Shown here piece by piece: positions 23,415 to 32,014 of a stretch of DNA of 64,000 nucleotides. Each line of letters starts with the position of its first letter. The stretch's first letter is position 1. Origin of the DNA: Actinomadura cremea (GTDB lineage Bacteria > Actinomycetota > Actinomycetes > Streptosporangiales > Streptosporangiaceae); the NCBI RefSeq assembly GCF_014648495.1, contig NZ_BMRF01000004.1, positions 496,001-560,000 on the forward strand, given 5' to 3'. The notes beneath the pieces are model-generated. The model was given only the letters and a program-made list of their open reading frames with translations. It did not search any database and was not told the DNA's origin. The position numbers were made by a program, and so were the translations under genes.

Positions 23415-24545
23415 GTGCTGACGCCGCTGGGGTGGGGCACGGCGGCCGCGTCGGCGGCCCTGTACGCGGCGGGCTGGTGGCTCGGGTACCCCGAGCCGGC
23501 GGCGTTCGCGGTCGCGGGGCTGGTCGCGGTGGCGGCCGCCGCGCTGTGGACGCTGCCGCGGCCGCGGCTGTCGGTGCGGCGGGAGATCGCGCCGGGGAAG
23601 GTCGGGCGCGGTGAACCCGCGACCGGGGTCCTGCACGTGACGAGCGAGGGGCGCGGGGTGCGCGGGCTGAGCGCGCGGGACGCGGCGGGCTCGACGGAGG
23701 TGGCGGTGGACGTCCCGCGCCTGCGGGCGGGCGCGACCCGCACGGTGTCGTACGGGCTGCCGACGGACCGGCGCGGCCGGATCGCGGTGGGCCCGCTGCG
23801 GCTGGTGCGCGCCGACCCGCTGCGGCTGGCGCGGCGCGTCCGCGAGTATGGGGAGCCGGGGACGCTGCTTGTGCGCCCCCGGACGGTCGCGTTGCCGCCG
23901 CTGCCGTCGGGCCGCGCGCACCATCTGGAGGGGCCGACGAGCGACCGGTCCCCGGCGGGGACGGCGACGTTCCACGCGCTGCGCGAGTACGTGATCGGGG
24001 ACGAGCTGCGGCACGTGCACTGGAAGTCGTCGGCGCGGACGGGGACGCTGATGGTGCGGCAGCTCGTGGACGCGAGCCTGCCGACGACCACGGTGCTGCT
24101 GGAGGCGCGGCCGGGGCGCTGGCCCGAGCCGGACGACTTCGAGCTGGCGGTGGACGCGGCGGCGAGCGTCGCGACGGGCGCCGCGGCGGCGGGCTTCCCG
24201 GTGAAGGTGCTGACGGGGAACGGGCCGGTCGCCGAGACGCGGGGCGGGCCGGGCGACGTGGAGGAGATCCTGGACCGGCTCACGGGCGTCGCCGTGCGGG
24301 AGTGCCCGCAGTCGACGATGGACGTGGTGCGCCGTGTGCGCGCGGGCGGTTCGCTGATCGTCGTCACTCCGGGCGACGCCGAACTGGGCCGGATCGCCGC
24401 GGTGCGGAGCCGCTTCGACCGGGTGGTGGTGCTGCGCGTGCGCCCGGACGGTCCCGCGCCCGCGCCGCCGGGCGTCCGGGTGGCCGACGTCGCCGAACTG
24501 GACGACCTCCCCGACACCTGGCGCCGGCTGGGAGCCGTCCGATGA
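23415..24545 (+). CDS. DUF58 domain membrane protein
   Basis: A 376-residue protein with two N-terminal transmembrane segments (about 5-45), then a beta-rich region and the DUF58 signature REYVIGDELRHVHWKSSARTGTLMVRQ at about 195-220. The C-terminal vWA-like half lacks a perfect MIDAS. It starts at GTG 23415. DUF58 proteins are membrane partners of MoxR ATPases and are co-encoded with transglutaminase-like proteins; the trio is linked to cell-envelope functions in actinobacteria. Its stop overlaps the next start (ATGA). Confidence 0.9.
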   Translation: MLTPLGWGTAAASAALYAAGWWLGYPEPAAFAVAGLVAVAAAALWTLPRPRLSVRREIAPGKVGRGEPATGVLHVTSEGRGVRGLSARDAAGSTEVAVDVPRLRAGATRTVSYGLPTDRRGRIAVGPLRLVRADPLRLARRVREYGEPGTLLVRPRTVALPPLPSGRAHHLEGPTSDRSPAGTATFHALREYVIGDELRHVHWKSSARTGTLMVRQLVDASLPTTTVLLEARPGRWPEPDDFELAVDAAASVATGAAAAGFPVKVLTGNGPVAETRGGPGDVEEILDRLTGVAVRECPQSTMDVVRRVRAGGSLIVVTPGDAELGRIAAVRSRFDRVVVLRVRPDGPAPAPPGVRVADVAELDDLPDTWRRLGAVR

Positions 24546-26770
24546 CCGGGCGGGACGGCAGGGCACGGCCCACCGCGGCGCGACCGCCGGCCGGCGGGAT
24601 GCGGCCGGTCGCCCGGTACGCGTCGCTCGCCGTCACGGCCGCCCTGGCGGCGGTCGCCGGTCTGGCGTTCAACCGGGTGTTCGGGTACGGGCCGGTGGTC
24701 CCGGTGGCCGCCGTCGCGGCGGTCGTCCCGACGCTGCTCAGCGGCCTGCTGTCCGGTCCCCGCCGGGCGGGACGTCCGTGGCCGCTGTGGCCGTCGCTGG
24801 TCCTGACGCTGGTCGCCTGGGCCGGGACGGTCGCGCTCACCGTGCTGCGGCCCGCGCTGAGCGCGGGCACGCTTCCGGGGACGCTGCGGGACGGCGTGCT
24901 GAACGGCTGGAAGGAGATCCTGACGACGCTGCTGCCCGCCCCGGCCGAGCCGCGCCTGCTGGTGCTGGTCAACGTGCTGGTGTGGCTGGCGGCGTTCGGG
25001 TCCGCCGAGCTGGCCCTGCGGACGCCGCGGCGGGCGCTGCCGTGCGTCCCGGCCCTGGCGGTGTGGACGGCCGCGCTGCTGCTCGGCGTGGACGGCCCGG
25101 GGACGAACGTGCCGCTCGCCGCCGGGACCGTCGTGCTGATCGCGGTGCTGGTCCTCGTCCGCTCCGACGATCCCGGCGCGGGCCCGGCCTGGCGTCCGCT
25201 CGCGCTCGGGGTGCCGTGCGCCGCCGTCCTCGGCGTCCTCGCGTACCTGGTCGCGCCCGTCGTGCCGGTCAGCGCCGACCCGTACGACCCGCGCGAGCAG
25301 GTGCAGGCCCCGCCGCCGCAGCAGCGCGACGGCGTCAGCCCGCTCGACCGCGTCGGCGGGTGGCTGCTGCGGCCCGACCAGGTCCTGTTCACGGTGGAGT
25401 CCGAGCGGACGGAGGTCGAGCGGCTCGCCGTCCTCGAGGCGTTCAACGGGGTCACGTGGTCGTCGACGGCGCGGTTCGTCCCGACGGGCGGCCGCGTTCC
25501 GGAGGGGCCGGAGCGGGACCGCGCGCACACGACCACGCAGCGGATCACCGTCCGGGACCTGCCCGGCGTGTGGGTCCCCGCGCCCGACCGGCCCCGCCGC
25601 GTCGAGGGGCTGCCCGTCGTCGCCGACCCCGCCGCCGGGACGCTCGCCGCCGCGCGGCCGCTGCGGTCCGGGCAGGCGTACACGGTCACGGCGGTCGTCC
25701 CGGAGTGGACGGCGGAGGACCTCGAGGACGCGGCCGTCGCCCGCGACGCCGAGGCCCGCGCCGCGCTGGAACTGCCGTGGGGGCCGGGCGCCGCGGAGGC
25801 GCCCGTGCAGCTCGCCGAGTTCGAGAGGTTCGCCGAGGCGGCGACGCAGGGCGCGACGACGCCCTTCCAGAAGGCGGCGATGCTCTCCGCGTACCTCAAG
25901 CGGTACGCGAAGTACGACGTGACGGCCGCGCCCGGACACGGCTATCGGCAGATCGACTACTTCCTCGCCGAGGGGCGGCGCGGGACGCCCGAGCACTTCG
26001 CCGCCGCCTACGCGCTGCTCGCCCGGTCGGCCGGGCTGCCGTGCCGGCTCGTCGTCGGGTTCTCCGGCGGGGAGCGCGCGGGCGGCACCGTGCAGGTGCG
26101 GGCGGGCGACGTGATGGTGTGGCCCGAGGTCAAGTTCGAGGAACTCGGCTGGGTGCGCTTCAACCCGCTGCCCGACAACGCGCGCCGCTCCGACGACGGC
26201 GACGCGGTCGCGGCGGGGGAGACGGCCGAGGAGCTGGAGCAGGCTCAGAAGAACGCCGCCTCCCGGCAGCAGGGTCCGGGGCCGGACGAGAAGCCCGCGA
26301 AGCAGCGGGGGAAGCCCGTCGCGGGGGACGAACCCGCGCCGTGGTGGGTGTTCGCGTCGACCGGCGGGGCCGCGCTCGTCCTCGCGTACGTCGTCGCCGT
26401 CCTCCTGGCGCCCGCGCTCCGCACCCGCCGCAGGCGGGCGGGCCCGCCCGCCGAGCGCATCGCGGGCGCGTGGCGGCAGGTCCTCGACCATCTCGCCGAC
26501 GTGGGGCTCGGCGCCTCCCGCACCCTCACCGCGCAGGAGGTCGCGCGGTTCGGCGCGGACGGCGTCGGCGCGCAGGCCCACGGGGAGCTGGGCCCGCTCG
26601 CCGAACTCGTCGACCGCGCCCGCTTCGCGCCGGATCCGCCCGACGCGGCCGCCGCCGACCGCGCCTGGCGGCACACCGACGCCGTCGGCCGGCTGGTCGC
26701 CGCGAAGGCCGGGCGGCTGCGCCGCCTCCGCCGCCGCCTGCACCCCCGCTCCCTCGTCGGCCGCGATTAG
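24542..26770 (+). CDS. Transglutaminase-like (TgpA-type) membrane protein with degenerate catalytic triad
   Basis: A 742-residue protein: about six N-terminal transmembrane helices (25-250), an extracytoplasmic domain with a transglutaminase core (about 420-545), a further transmembrane helix (about 600-620) and a cytoplasmic DUF4129-like tail. All three positions of the Cys-His-Asp triad are changed. The usual GxCEQFA reads GTPEHFA (Pro483), AHAWPEV reads VMVWPEV (Met525), and FDPTP reads FNPLP (Asn541). The fold should be kept but protease or transferase activity is unlikely. It could bind peptidoglycan or peptide ligands. Confidence 0.88.
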   Translation: MTGRDGRARPTAARPPAGGMRPVARYASLAVTAALAAVAGLAFNRVFGYGPVVPVAAVAAVVPTLLSGLLSGPRRAGRPWPLWPSLVLTLVAWAGTVALTVLRPALSAGTLPGTLRDGVLNGWKEILTTLLPAPAEPRLLVLVNVLVWLAAFGSAELALRTPRRALPCVPALAVWTAALLLGVDGPGTNVPLAAGTVVLIAVLVLVRSDDPGAGPAWRPLALGVPCAAVLGVLAYLVAPVVPVSADPYDPREQVQAPPPQQRDGVSPLDRVGGWLLRPDQVLFTVESERTEVERLAVLEAFNGVTWSSTARFVPTGGRVPEGPERDRAHTTTQRITVRDLPGVWVPAPDRPRRVEGLPVVADPAAGTLAAARPLRSGQAYTVTAVVPEWTAEDLEDAAVARDAEARAALELPWGPGAAEAPVQLAEFERFAEAATQGATTPFQKAAMLSAYLKRYAKYDVTAAPGHGYRQIDYFLAEGRRGTPEHFAAAYALLARSAGLPCRLVVGFSGGERAGGTVQVRAGDVMVWPEVKFEELGWVRFNPLPDNARRSDDGDAVAAGETAEELEQAQKNAASRQQGPGPDEKPAKQRGKPVAGDEPAPWWVFASTGGAALVLAYVVAVLLAPALRTRRRRAGPPAERIAGAWRQVLDHLADVGLGASRTLTAQEVARFGADGVGAQAHGELGPLAELVDRARFAPDPPDAAAADRAWRHTDAVGRLVAAKAGRLRRLRRRLHPRSLVGRD

Positions 26771-26820
26771 GGTGGTCGGGTGCGCACACCGACGATGCCG
26801 GGCGGCCCCGGCGAGCGCCC

Positions 26821-27765
26821 ATGACGGCCCGTCCCGTCCGGATCCCCGGGCCGGACGACCTGGACCGCGCGTGGCGGGCCGTGTCGCGGCGGCTCGCGCC
26901 CGCGCCCCTGGTGCCGTCGGGTCTCGCGCCGGACGCGCTGCTGAAGCTCGAGACGTTCCAGCCGACCGGCGCGTTCAAGGTGCGCGGCGCGATCGCGGCC
27001 CTGGACGCCCTGCCCGCCGGGGAGCCCGCGGTCACGGCGAGCGCGGGCAACCACGGCCTCGGCATGGGGTTCGCGGCGGCCGAGACCGGCGCGGACGTCA
27101 CCGTCGTCGTGTCCACGCGCGCGTCGCGGGCGAAGGTCGACCGGATCGCCGGGTTCCCGGTGCGGCTCGTCCAGCACGGGACGACCTACGACGAGGCCGA
27201 GGCGCACGCGCTGACGCTGCCCGGCCGGTACGTCTCGCCGTACAACGACCCGGCGGTCATCGCGGGGCAGGGGACGATCGGGCGGGAGCTCGACGCGCAG
27301 ACCGGCGGCCCGCTGACGGTGATCGCCCCGGTGGGCGGCGGCGGGCTCGCGGCCGGACTGTGCCTGTGGGCGCGCGGACGCGGCGACGTGCGGATCGTCG
27401 GCGTGGAGTCGGCGGTGTCGCGGGGCGTGTCGGCGTCGGTCGAGGCCGGACGCGTCGTCGAGGTACCGGTCGGGGACACGTTCGCCGACGGGCTGCCGGG
27501 CAACCTCGAGGCGGGCTGCGTCACGCCCGACCTGGTCCGCGGCGTCGCGGACCTGACGTCCGTCACCGACGAGGAGATCCGCGCGGCGCTGCGATGGCTG
27601 CTGCGCGAGCACGGGCTCGTCGCCGAGGGCGCGGGCGCCGCCGGAGTCGCCGCCGTCCTCGCGGGCCGGGTCGAGATCACCGGGCGTCCGGTCGTCGTGG
27701 TCTCCGGACGCAACATCACGATCCCGACGTACACGGCCGCCCTCGGCACGGGAAACGGCGACTAA
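26821..27765 (+). CDS. PLP-dependent serine/threonine dehydratase family enzyme
   Basis: A 314-residue fold-type II PLP enzyme, shorter than biosynthetic IlvA because it lacks the ACT regulatory domain. Motifs are LKLETFQPTGAFKVRGA (PLP-binding lysine), SAGNHGLGMGFAA, the glycine loop VAPVGGGGLAAGL and EGAGAAGVAA. The expected reaction is deamination of L-serine or L-threonine to a 2-oxoacid; amino-acid racemase activity is possible in this family. The ATG follows 50 bp after the transglutaminase-like gene, so co-transcription is possible without an obvious functional link. Confidence 0.88.
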   Translation: MTARPVRIPGPDDLDRAWRAVSRRLAPAPLVPSGLAPDALLKLETFQPTGAFKVRGAIAALDALPAGEPAVTASAGNHGLGMGFAAAETGADVTVVVSTRASRAKVDRIAGFPVRLVQHGTTYDEAEAHALTLPGRYVSPYNDPAVIAGQGTIGRELDAQTGGPLTVIAPVGGGGLAAGLCLWARGRGDVRIVGVESAVSRGVSASVEAGRVVEVPVGDTFADGLPGNLEAGCVTPDLVRGVADLTSVTDEEIRAALRWLLREHGLVAEGAGAAGVAAVLAGRVEITGRPVVVVSGRNITIPTYTAALGTGNGD

Positions 27766-27854
27766 ACCCGTCATCTCCGACCGGATCCGGCCATCTCCCC
27801 TGCATCCTGGCGAAACTCACTACGGTGTCCCGTAATCGGGGAAGGTGATCACGG

Positions 27855-29966
27855 GTGGGTGCAGGCGCCGTCTTCTTCACGCGCGACCGGTTGACCGGAC
27901 AGATCGCCGTCGGCCTCGTCGGCGCGGTCGTGGTCGCCGCCGTCGTCTACGGGGTGGGCGTGGCGAGCGCCAAGTACGAACTCGCCGACGTCGGCGCCTG
28001 GCTGTCCGCGCGGACGAAGGGACTGGTCGTCCACGTCAACGGCCCGGCGGGCAAGGTCGACGGCAAGGCTCCGCTGCCTGCTCGGACCCGCGGCAAGCGG
28101 GTCAAGGTGGTCCAGGACGGGACGACGATCCTCATCGTCGACCAGGAGACCGGCGTCGTCAGCCGCCTCGACCCGTCCCAGATGAAGATCGTCGGCAGCG
28201 GCTCGCTCGGCCCCGGCATCCAGGTCCTCGCGCAGGGAGGCCGCGCCTACACGGTCGACTCGGTGAACGGCGGCGTGCAGCAGCTCGACGCGATCACCCT
28301 CCAGCCCGCCGGCCGGCCCGCCCGGCTCGACCCCGTCCTCGGGCAGGCGGGCATCTCGGCCCGCGGCGAGCTGTGGGTGCCGGTGGCCGCGAACGGGCAG
28401 GTCGCCGGGTACGTGGACGGACGCCTGCGCGAACCCGTCGACGTCGGCGAGCCCGGCCACGACCTGGCCCTCACGATCGCGGGCGGCGCGCCCGTCGTCG
28501 TCGACTCGACCGCCGCGTCCGCGACCGTCGTCGAGCCGTCCGGGAAGCGGCTGACGATCTCGCTGCCCTCCAGCGTCCGGAAGGCCGGCCGCGGCGGGGT
28601 GCTCGCCCCCGCGGTCGCCGACGGCCGGACCGTCCCGATGCTGGTGCCCGGCACCGGGTCGCTGGTGACCCTCGACACCGACACCGGCCGCTTCTCCAGC
28701 ACGCGCCTGCAGATGCCCCGGCACCGGTACCGGGCGCCGCAGATCCTCGGGACGAAGGTCTACATCCCGGACGAGACGGCCGGAGCGCTGATCGTCTACG
28801 ACTCGGCGGCCGGACGGTTCGAGAAGCCGATCACGGTCGGCCGGCCGAAGTCGCCCCTCGAGGTGTTCGTCAAGGACGGCCTGCTGTGGGCGAACGACCC
28901 CGACGGCCCCGGCGCCGTCGTCATCGACCGGCAGGGCCAGGCCAAGGCGGTCGACAAGTACACCGAGAAGGTGGCGGGCGGCCCGCGCCGCAACCAGATC
29001 CCGACGCCCGGCGCCGGGGGAGCGCCCCCGGTCCCCGGCGCCCCCACGCGGCGCGAGCAGGACCCGGCGCGGCCGGGAGGCGGGGGCGCCCCGCGGGTGC
29101 CGGGTGCGCCCACCGCCCCGTCCAACGTCACGGTCACGCCGGGCGCCGGGACGATGCAGATCTCGTTCCAGCCCTCGCAGGGCGAACGCATCACCGGATA
29201 CGCGCTCAAGGACGTCCCGGCCGGGCTGACCGCCGCCCCGGCCGCCATCGCGGCGAACGCGCCGCAGCGCACGTTCACGGTGACCGGCGGCGACTGCGGC
29301 CAGGAGTACCGTTTCCGCGTCGCCGTCCAGTACACCGACGCCCAGGGCCGGGCCCGGGAACTGCTCTCGGCGGCCAGCGACCCCGTGCGCCCGTGCGTGA
29401 CACCGGGCGCGCCGACGAACGTCGCGGCGGAGGCCGCCGGATCCGGCGCCGCCGTCTCGTGGGCTGCCCCGGCCGGGGGAGGCGCCTCGCAGTACAAGGT
29501 CGAGTGGGACGGCCCCGTGACGGGCTCCAAGGTGGTCACCGGAACCTCCACCACCCTCACCGACGTGTGGACGAACGGCACCTACACGTTCACGGTCACG
29601 GCCATGAACGCCGCCGCGGCCGGAACGGGCACGACGGCCACCGCCCAGTTGGAGGGCCCGGACAGCGCCCACAAGGTCATCCTCAACGGCGACGGTTCCA
29701 CCGCCTACATCAGGTCGACGCCGACCGGGAAGAACGCTCCTCTGGTCGCCGAGATGTTCGACAACAACGGCGACGGCCTCACCGTGCATTGCCAGGTGAA
29801 GGGCACCCACATCGACCACTCGAACACCCAATACTCCGGTACCACCTACGCGAAGATCACGTGGAAAGGTAATACCGGTTACATCATGAACTTCCTGATC
29901 GACACCTATACCTCGGGCAACTGGGACGTTCTCGCGGGGCCGCCGATCTGGGAGTGCGCGGGCTAA
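27855..29966 (+). CDS. Membrane-anchored surface protein with beta-propeller-like region and two fibronectin-III domains
   Basis: A 703-residue protein from GTG 27855. A single transmembrane anchor lies at about 14-38. Residues 45-375 hold repeated beta-rich units of a propeller type (VDQETGVVSRLD, YTVDSVNGGVQQLD, IPDETAGALIVYDS). A Pro/Gly-rich linker (about 385-415), FN3 domains at about 416-510 and 515-600, and a compact C-terminal domain (about 605-703) follow. The last 250 bp are less GC-rich than the rest and use codons such as AAA, AAT and TAT. It is convergent with a Ser/Thr kinase. Likely exported; binding partner unknown. Confidence 0.82.
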   Translation: MGAGAVFFTRDRLTGQIAVGLVGAVVVAAVVYGVGVASAKYELADVGAWLSARTKGLVVHVNGPAGKVDGKAPLPARTRGKRVKVVQDGTTILIVDQETGVVSRLDPSQMKIVGSGSLGPGIQVLAQGGRAYTVDSVNGGVQQLDAITLQPAGRPARLDPVLGQAGISARGELWVPVAANGQVAGYVDGRLREPVDVGEPGHDLALTIAGGAPVVVDSTAASATVVEPSGKRLTISLPSSVRKAGRGGVLAPAVADGRTVPMLVPGTGSLVTLDTDTGRFSSTRLQMPRHRYRAPQILGTKVYIPDETAGALIVYDSAAGRFEKPITVGRPKSPLEVFVKDGLLWANDPDGPGAVVIDRQGQAKAVDKYTEKVAGGPRRNQIPTPGAGGAPPVPGAPTRREQDPARPGGGGAPRVPGAPTAPSNVTVTPGAGTMQISFQPSQGERITGYALKDVPAGLTAAPAAIAANAPQRTFTVTGGDCGQEYRFRVAVQYTDAQGRARELLSAASDPVRPCVTPGAPTNVAAEAAGSGAAVSWAAPAGGGASQYKVEWDGPVTGSKVVTGTSTTLTDVWTNGTYTFTVTAMNAAAAGTGTTATAQLEGPDSAHKVILNGDGSTAYIRSTPTGKNAPLVAEMFDNNGDGLTVHCQVKGTHIDHSNTQYSGTTYAKITWKGNTGYIMNFLIDTYTSGNWDVLAGPPIWECAG

Positions 29967-29998
29967 CGGCCTTCCGCACGTCGTGACCGGGTCAGGAC

Positions 29999-31738
29999 TC
30001 AGGCTCCGCCGCCCCGGCCCTGCTCGCGGACGCACGCGACCTTCGACCAGGCCACGTCCGGTGAGGCACCCGCGTTGACGCGCAGCACGGCACCGATCCG
30101 GAAGCAGTTCGTGTCCGGGAGCAGCGGCGAGACGGCCGTTCTCGTCGATCCGGGCTCGACCGTCTTGATCGGCTCCGATCCGGCCGGGTCGCGCTGGATC
30201 AGCAGCGGGAGCTCGCGCGCCGCCGGGGGCAGCTTCCAGGCGAGCAGCGCCCCGTCGCCCGTCGCCTTGGCCCGCAGGTTCTGCGGGCGCGCGGCGGCGA
30301 TCTGCTGGGCGGTGACGGGTGCCGGTGGGCCGGACGACGCCGCGACCGGGGGCGACTCGCCGCCACCGGCGGACGGTCGGCCGTCGTTCGGGTGGTCGCC
30401 GCCGGAGGCCACGAGCGCTCCGATCCCGAGCGCGAGGCCGCCGACGAGCGCGACGCACACGGCGACGAGCAGCCCGCGGGACGGCCCGTCCTGCGGGCCC
30501 GTGTGCGGGCCCGTGTGCGGTGCGGCGGACGGCGCCGCGGGCGCGGGGGCGTACGGCGGGTGCGGCTGGGCCTGGAGCGGCACCGGGGCGCCGTGGGCGG
30601 GGTACTCCGGGCGGGGCGTCGTGGCGCCCGGCGCCGCGGGGTGCGCCGCGCTCGCATGCCAGGGCGAGGTGTCCGACCCGGCGACCGGAGCATGCGCGGC
30701 GGGCGGTGCGGTCGGCCGGGGGAGCGAACCCGCGGGCCCGCGGGTGGTGGGCGCCCACTCCGGGACGGGCGGCGGGCCCGAGACGTCCGGGAACGACAGC
30801 CGCCCGGTCGGCGCTCCGGTCGGCGACCCCGTCGCCCCGGTGTCGGAGAACGGCGCCGGGCCGCCAGCTCGGGGGTGCGGCAGCGTGGACATGCCGCTGT
30901 GCGCCAGGTCGGTGACCGGCAGCCCCAGTTCGGCCTGCACGCCCTGCAGGGCCTGCGCGAACTCGACCGCGCTCCCGTACCGCTGCTCGGGCGTCTTCGC
31001 CATCGCCCGTCCGATGGCCTCCTGCACCTGCCGCGGCACGTCCGGACGGGGGATGGCGGGCGGCGCGTCGTTCATGATGCGCAGCATGAGGAACGCGATG
31101 CCCTCGTTCGGCGGGCCCCTGAACGCGGGCCGGTCGGCCAGCAGCTGGTACAGGGTCGAGCCCAGCGAGTAGATGTCGGCGCCGACGCCGGGCTGCGCGC
31201 CCTGGAGGATCTCGGGGGCGGCGTGGTGCGGGGTGAACGCCTGCGTGTGGGTGGCGTCGAAGGAGTCGACCAGGCGGGCGATGCCGAAGTCGGCGAGCGC
31301 GGGCTCGCCGTACCGCGACAGCAGGACGTTCTGCGGCTTGACGTCGCGGTGCAGGACGTCCGTCTCGTGGGTGGCGGCGAGCGCGCCCGCCATCTTCACC
31401 CCGACGCGCAGCACCTCGGCGACGCCGAGCGGGCCCTCCCGGGCGAGCCGGTCGGAGAGCGCGCCGTGCTCGAAGTACTCCATCGCGATGTAGGGGCGGC
31501 CGGAGCGGGTCGTGCCGGTGTCGAGCACGGTCACGATGTTGGGGTGGCCGGACAGCCGTCCGGTGATCTTGCATTCCCGCTGGAAGCGCCGCATGGTGGC
31601 GTCGTCGACGGCGCTGACCGACAGCACCTTGAGGGCCACCATCCGGTCGAGGCGCTCCTGGTGCGCGCGGTACACGACGCTGAAGCCGCCCTCGCCGACC
31701 TGCTCCAGCACCCGGTAGCCCGGGACGTCCTCGGTCAT
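29999..31738 (-). CDS. Transmembrane serine/threonine protein kinase (PknB-like)
   Basis: A 579-residue kinase. The catalytic domain (about 8-265) is complete: GEGGFSVVYRA glycine loop, MVALKVL (ATP lysine), LHRDVKPQNVLLS catalytic loop, DFGIARL and the PEILQG segment. A Pro/Ala-rich linker (about 280-418) precedes one transmembrane helix (about 421-445) and a small extracellular domain with two Cys (NCFRIG, KVACVRE) that may form a disulfide and resembles an FN3-type fold. It senses an external cue and phosphorylates cytoplasmic targets. It is convergent with the FN3 surface protein and divergent from the next membrane gene. Confidence 0.92.
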   Translation of the reverse strand: MTEDVPGYRVLEQVGEGGFSVVYRAHQERLDRMVALKVLSVSAVDDATMRRFQRECKITGRLSGHPNIVTVLDTGTTRSGRPYIAMEYFEHGALSDRLAREGPLGVAEVLRVGVKMAGALAATHETDVLHRDVKPQNVLLSRYGEPALADFGIARLVDSFDATHTQAFTPHHAAPEILQGAQPGVGADIYSLGSTLYQLLADRPAFRGPPNEGIAFLMLRIMNDAPPAIPRPDVPRQVQEAIGRAMAKTPEQRYGSAVEFAQALQGVQAELGLPVTDLAHSGMSTLPHPRAGGPAPFSDTGATGSPTGAPTGRLSFPDVSGPPPVPEWAPTTRGPAGSLPRPTAPPAAHAPVAGSDTSPWHASAAHPAAPGATTPRPEYPAHGAPVPLQAQPHPPYAPAPAAPSAAPHTGPHTGPQDGPSRGLLVAVCVALVGGLALGIGALVASGGDHPNDGRPSAGGGESPPVAASSGPPAPVTAQQIAAARPQNLRAKATGDGALLAWKLPPAARELPLLIQRDPAGSEPIKTVEPGSTRTAVSPLLPDTNCFRIGAVLRVNAGASPDVAWSKVACVREQGRGGGA

Positions 31739-32014
31739 GCGTCGGGGGATCCTTCTCCGTTGCGTTCACCGCGGCGGGGGCGCGGACGTCCGGGGCGTCC
31801 CCCGGAAACCCACAGGGTAGTACGGGGACGAATCGGACGTGGGCGATCTCGCCACAGCGCCGACGGACCTCGCCGCCCGTGCGACTCGTCCCGAAATGGC
31901 ACGACATATTCTCTGGCCTTCGCCAGCATTCTCTCAATACGGCTCCGCGCCGATCCGTGCGCCCCGTAGCCTCGGGTCCGCGAACGGGAGAAGCCTGGAG
32001 CGGAGTGGCGCGCC
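31739..32014. other. Divergent intergenic region between kinase and membrane protein
   Basis: No gene is seen in these 276 bp. A small hairpin, CTGGC-CTTC-GCCAG (31913-31926), lies between two TATTCTCT/CATTCTCT-like repeats in a locally AT-richer part. Promoters for both directions must lie here, but none is convincing by eye. Confidence 0.35.
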
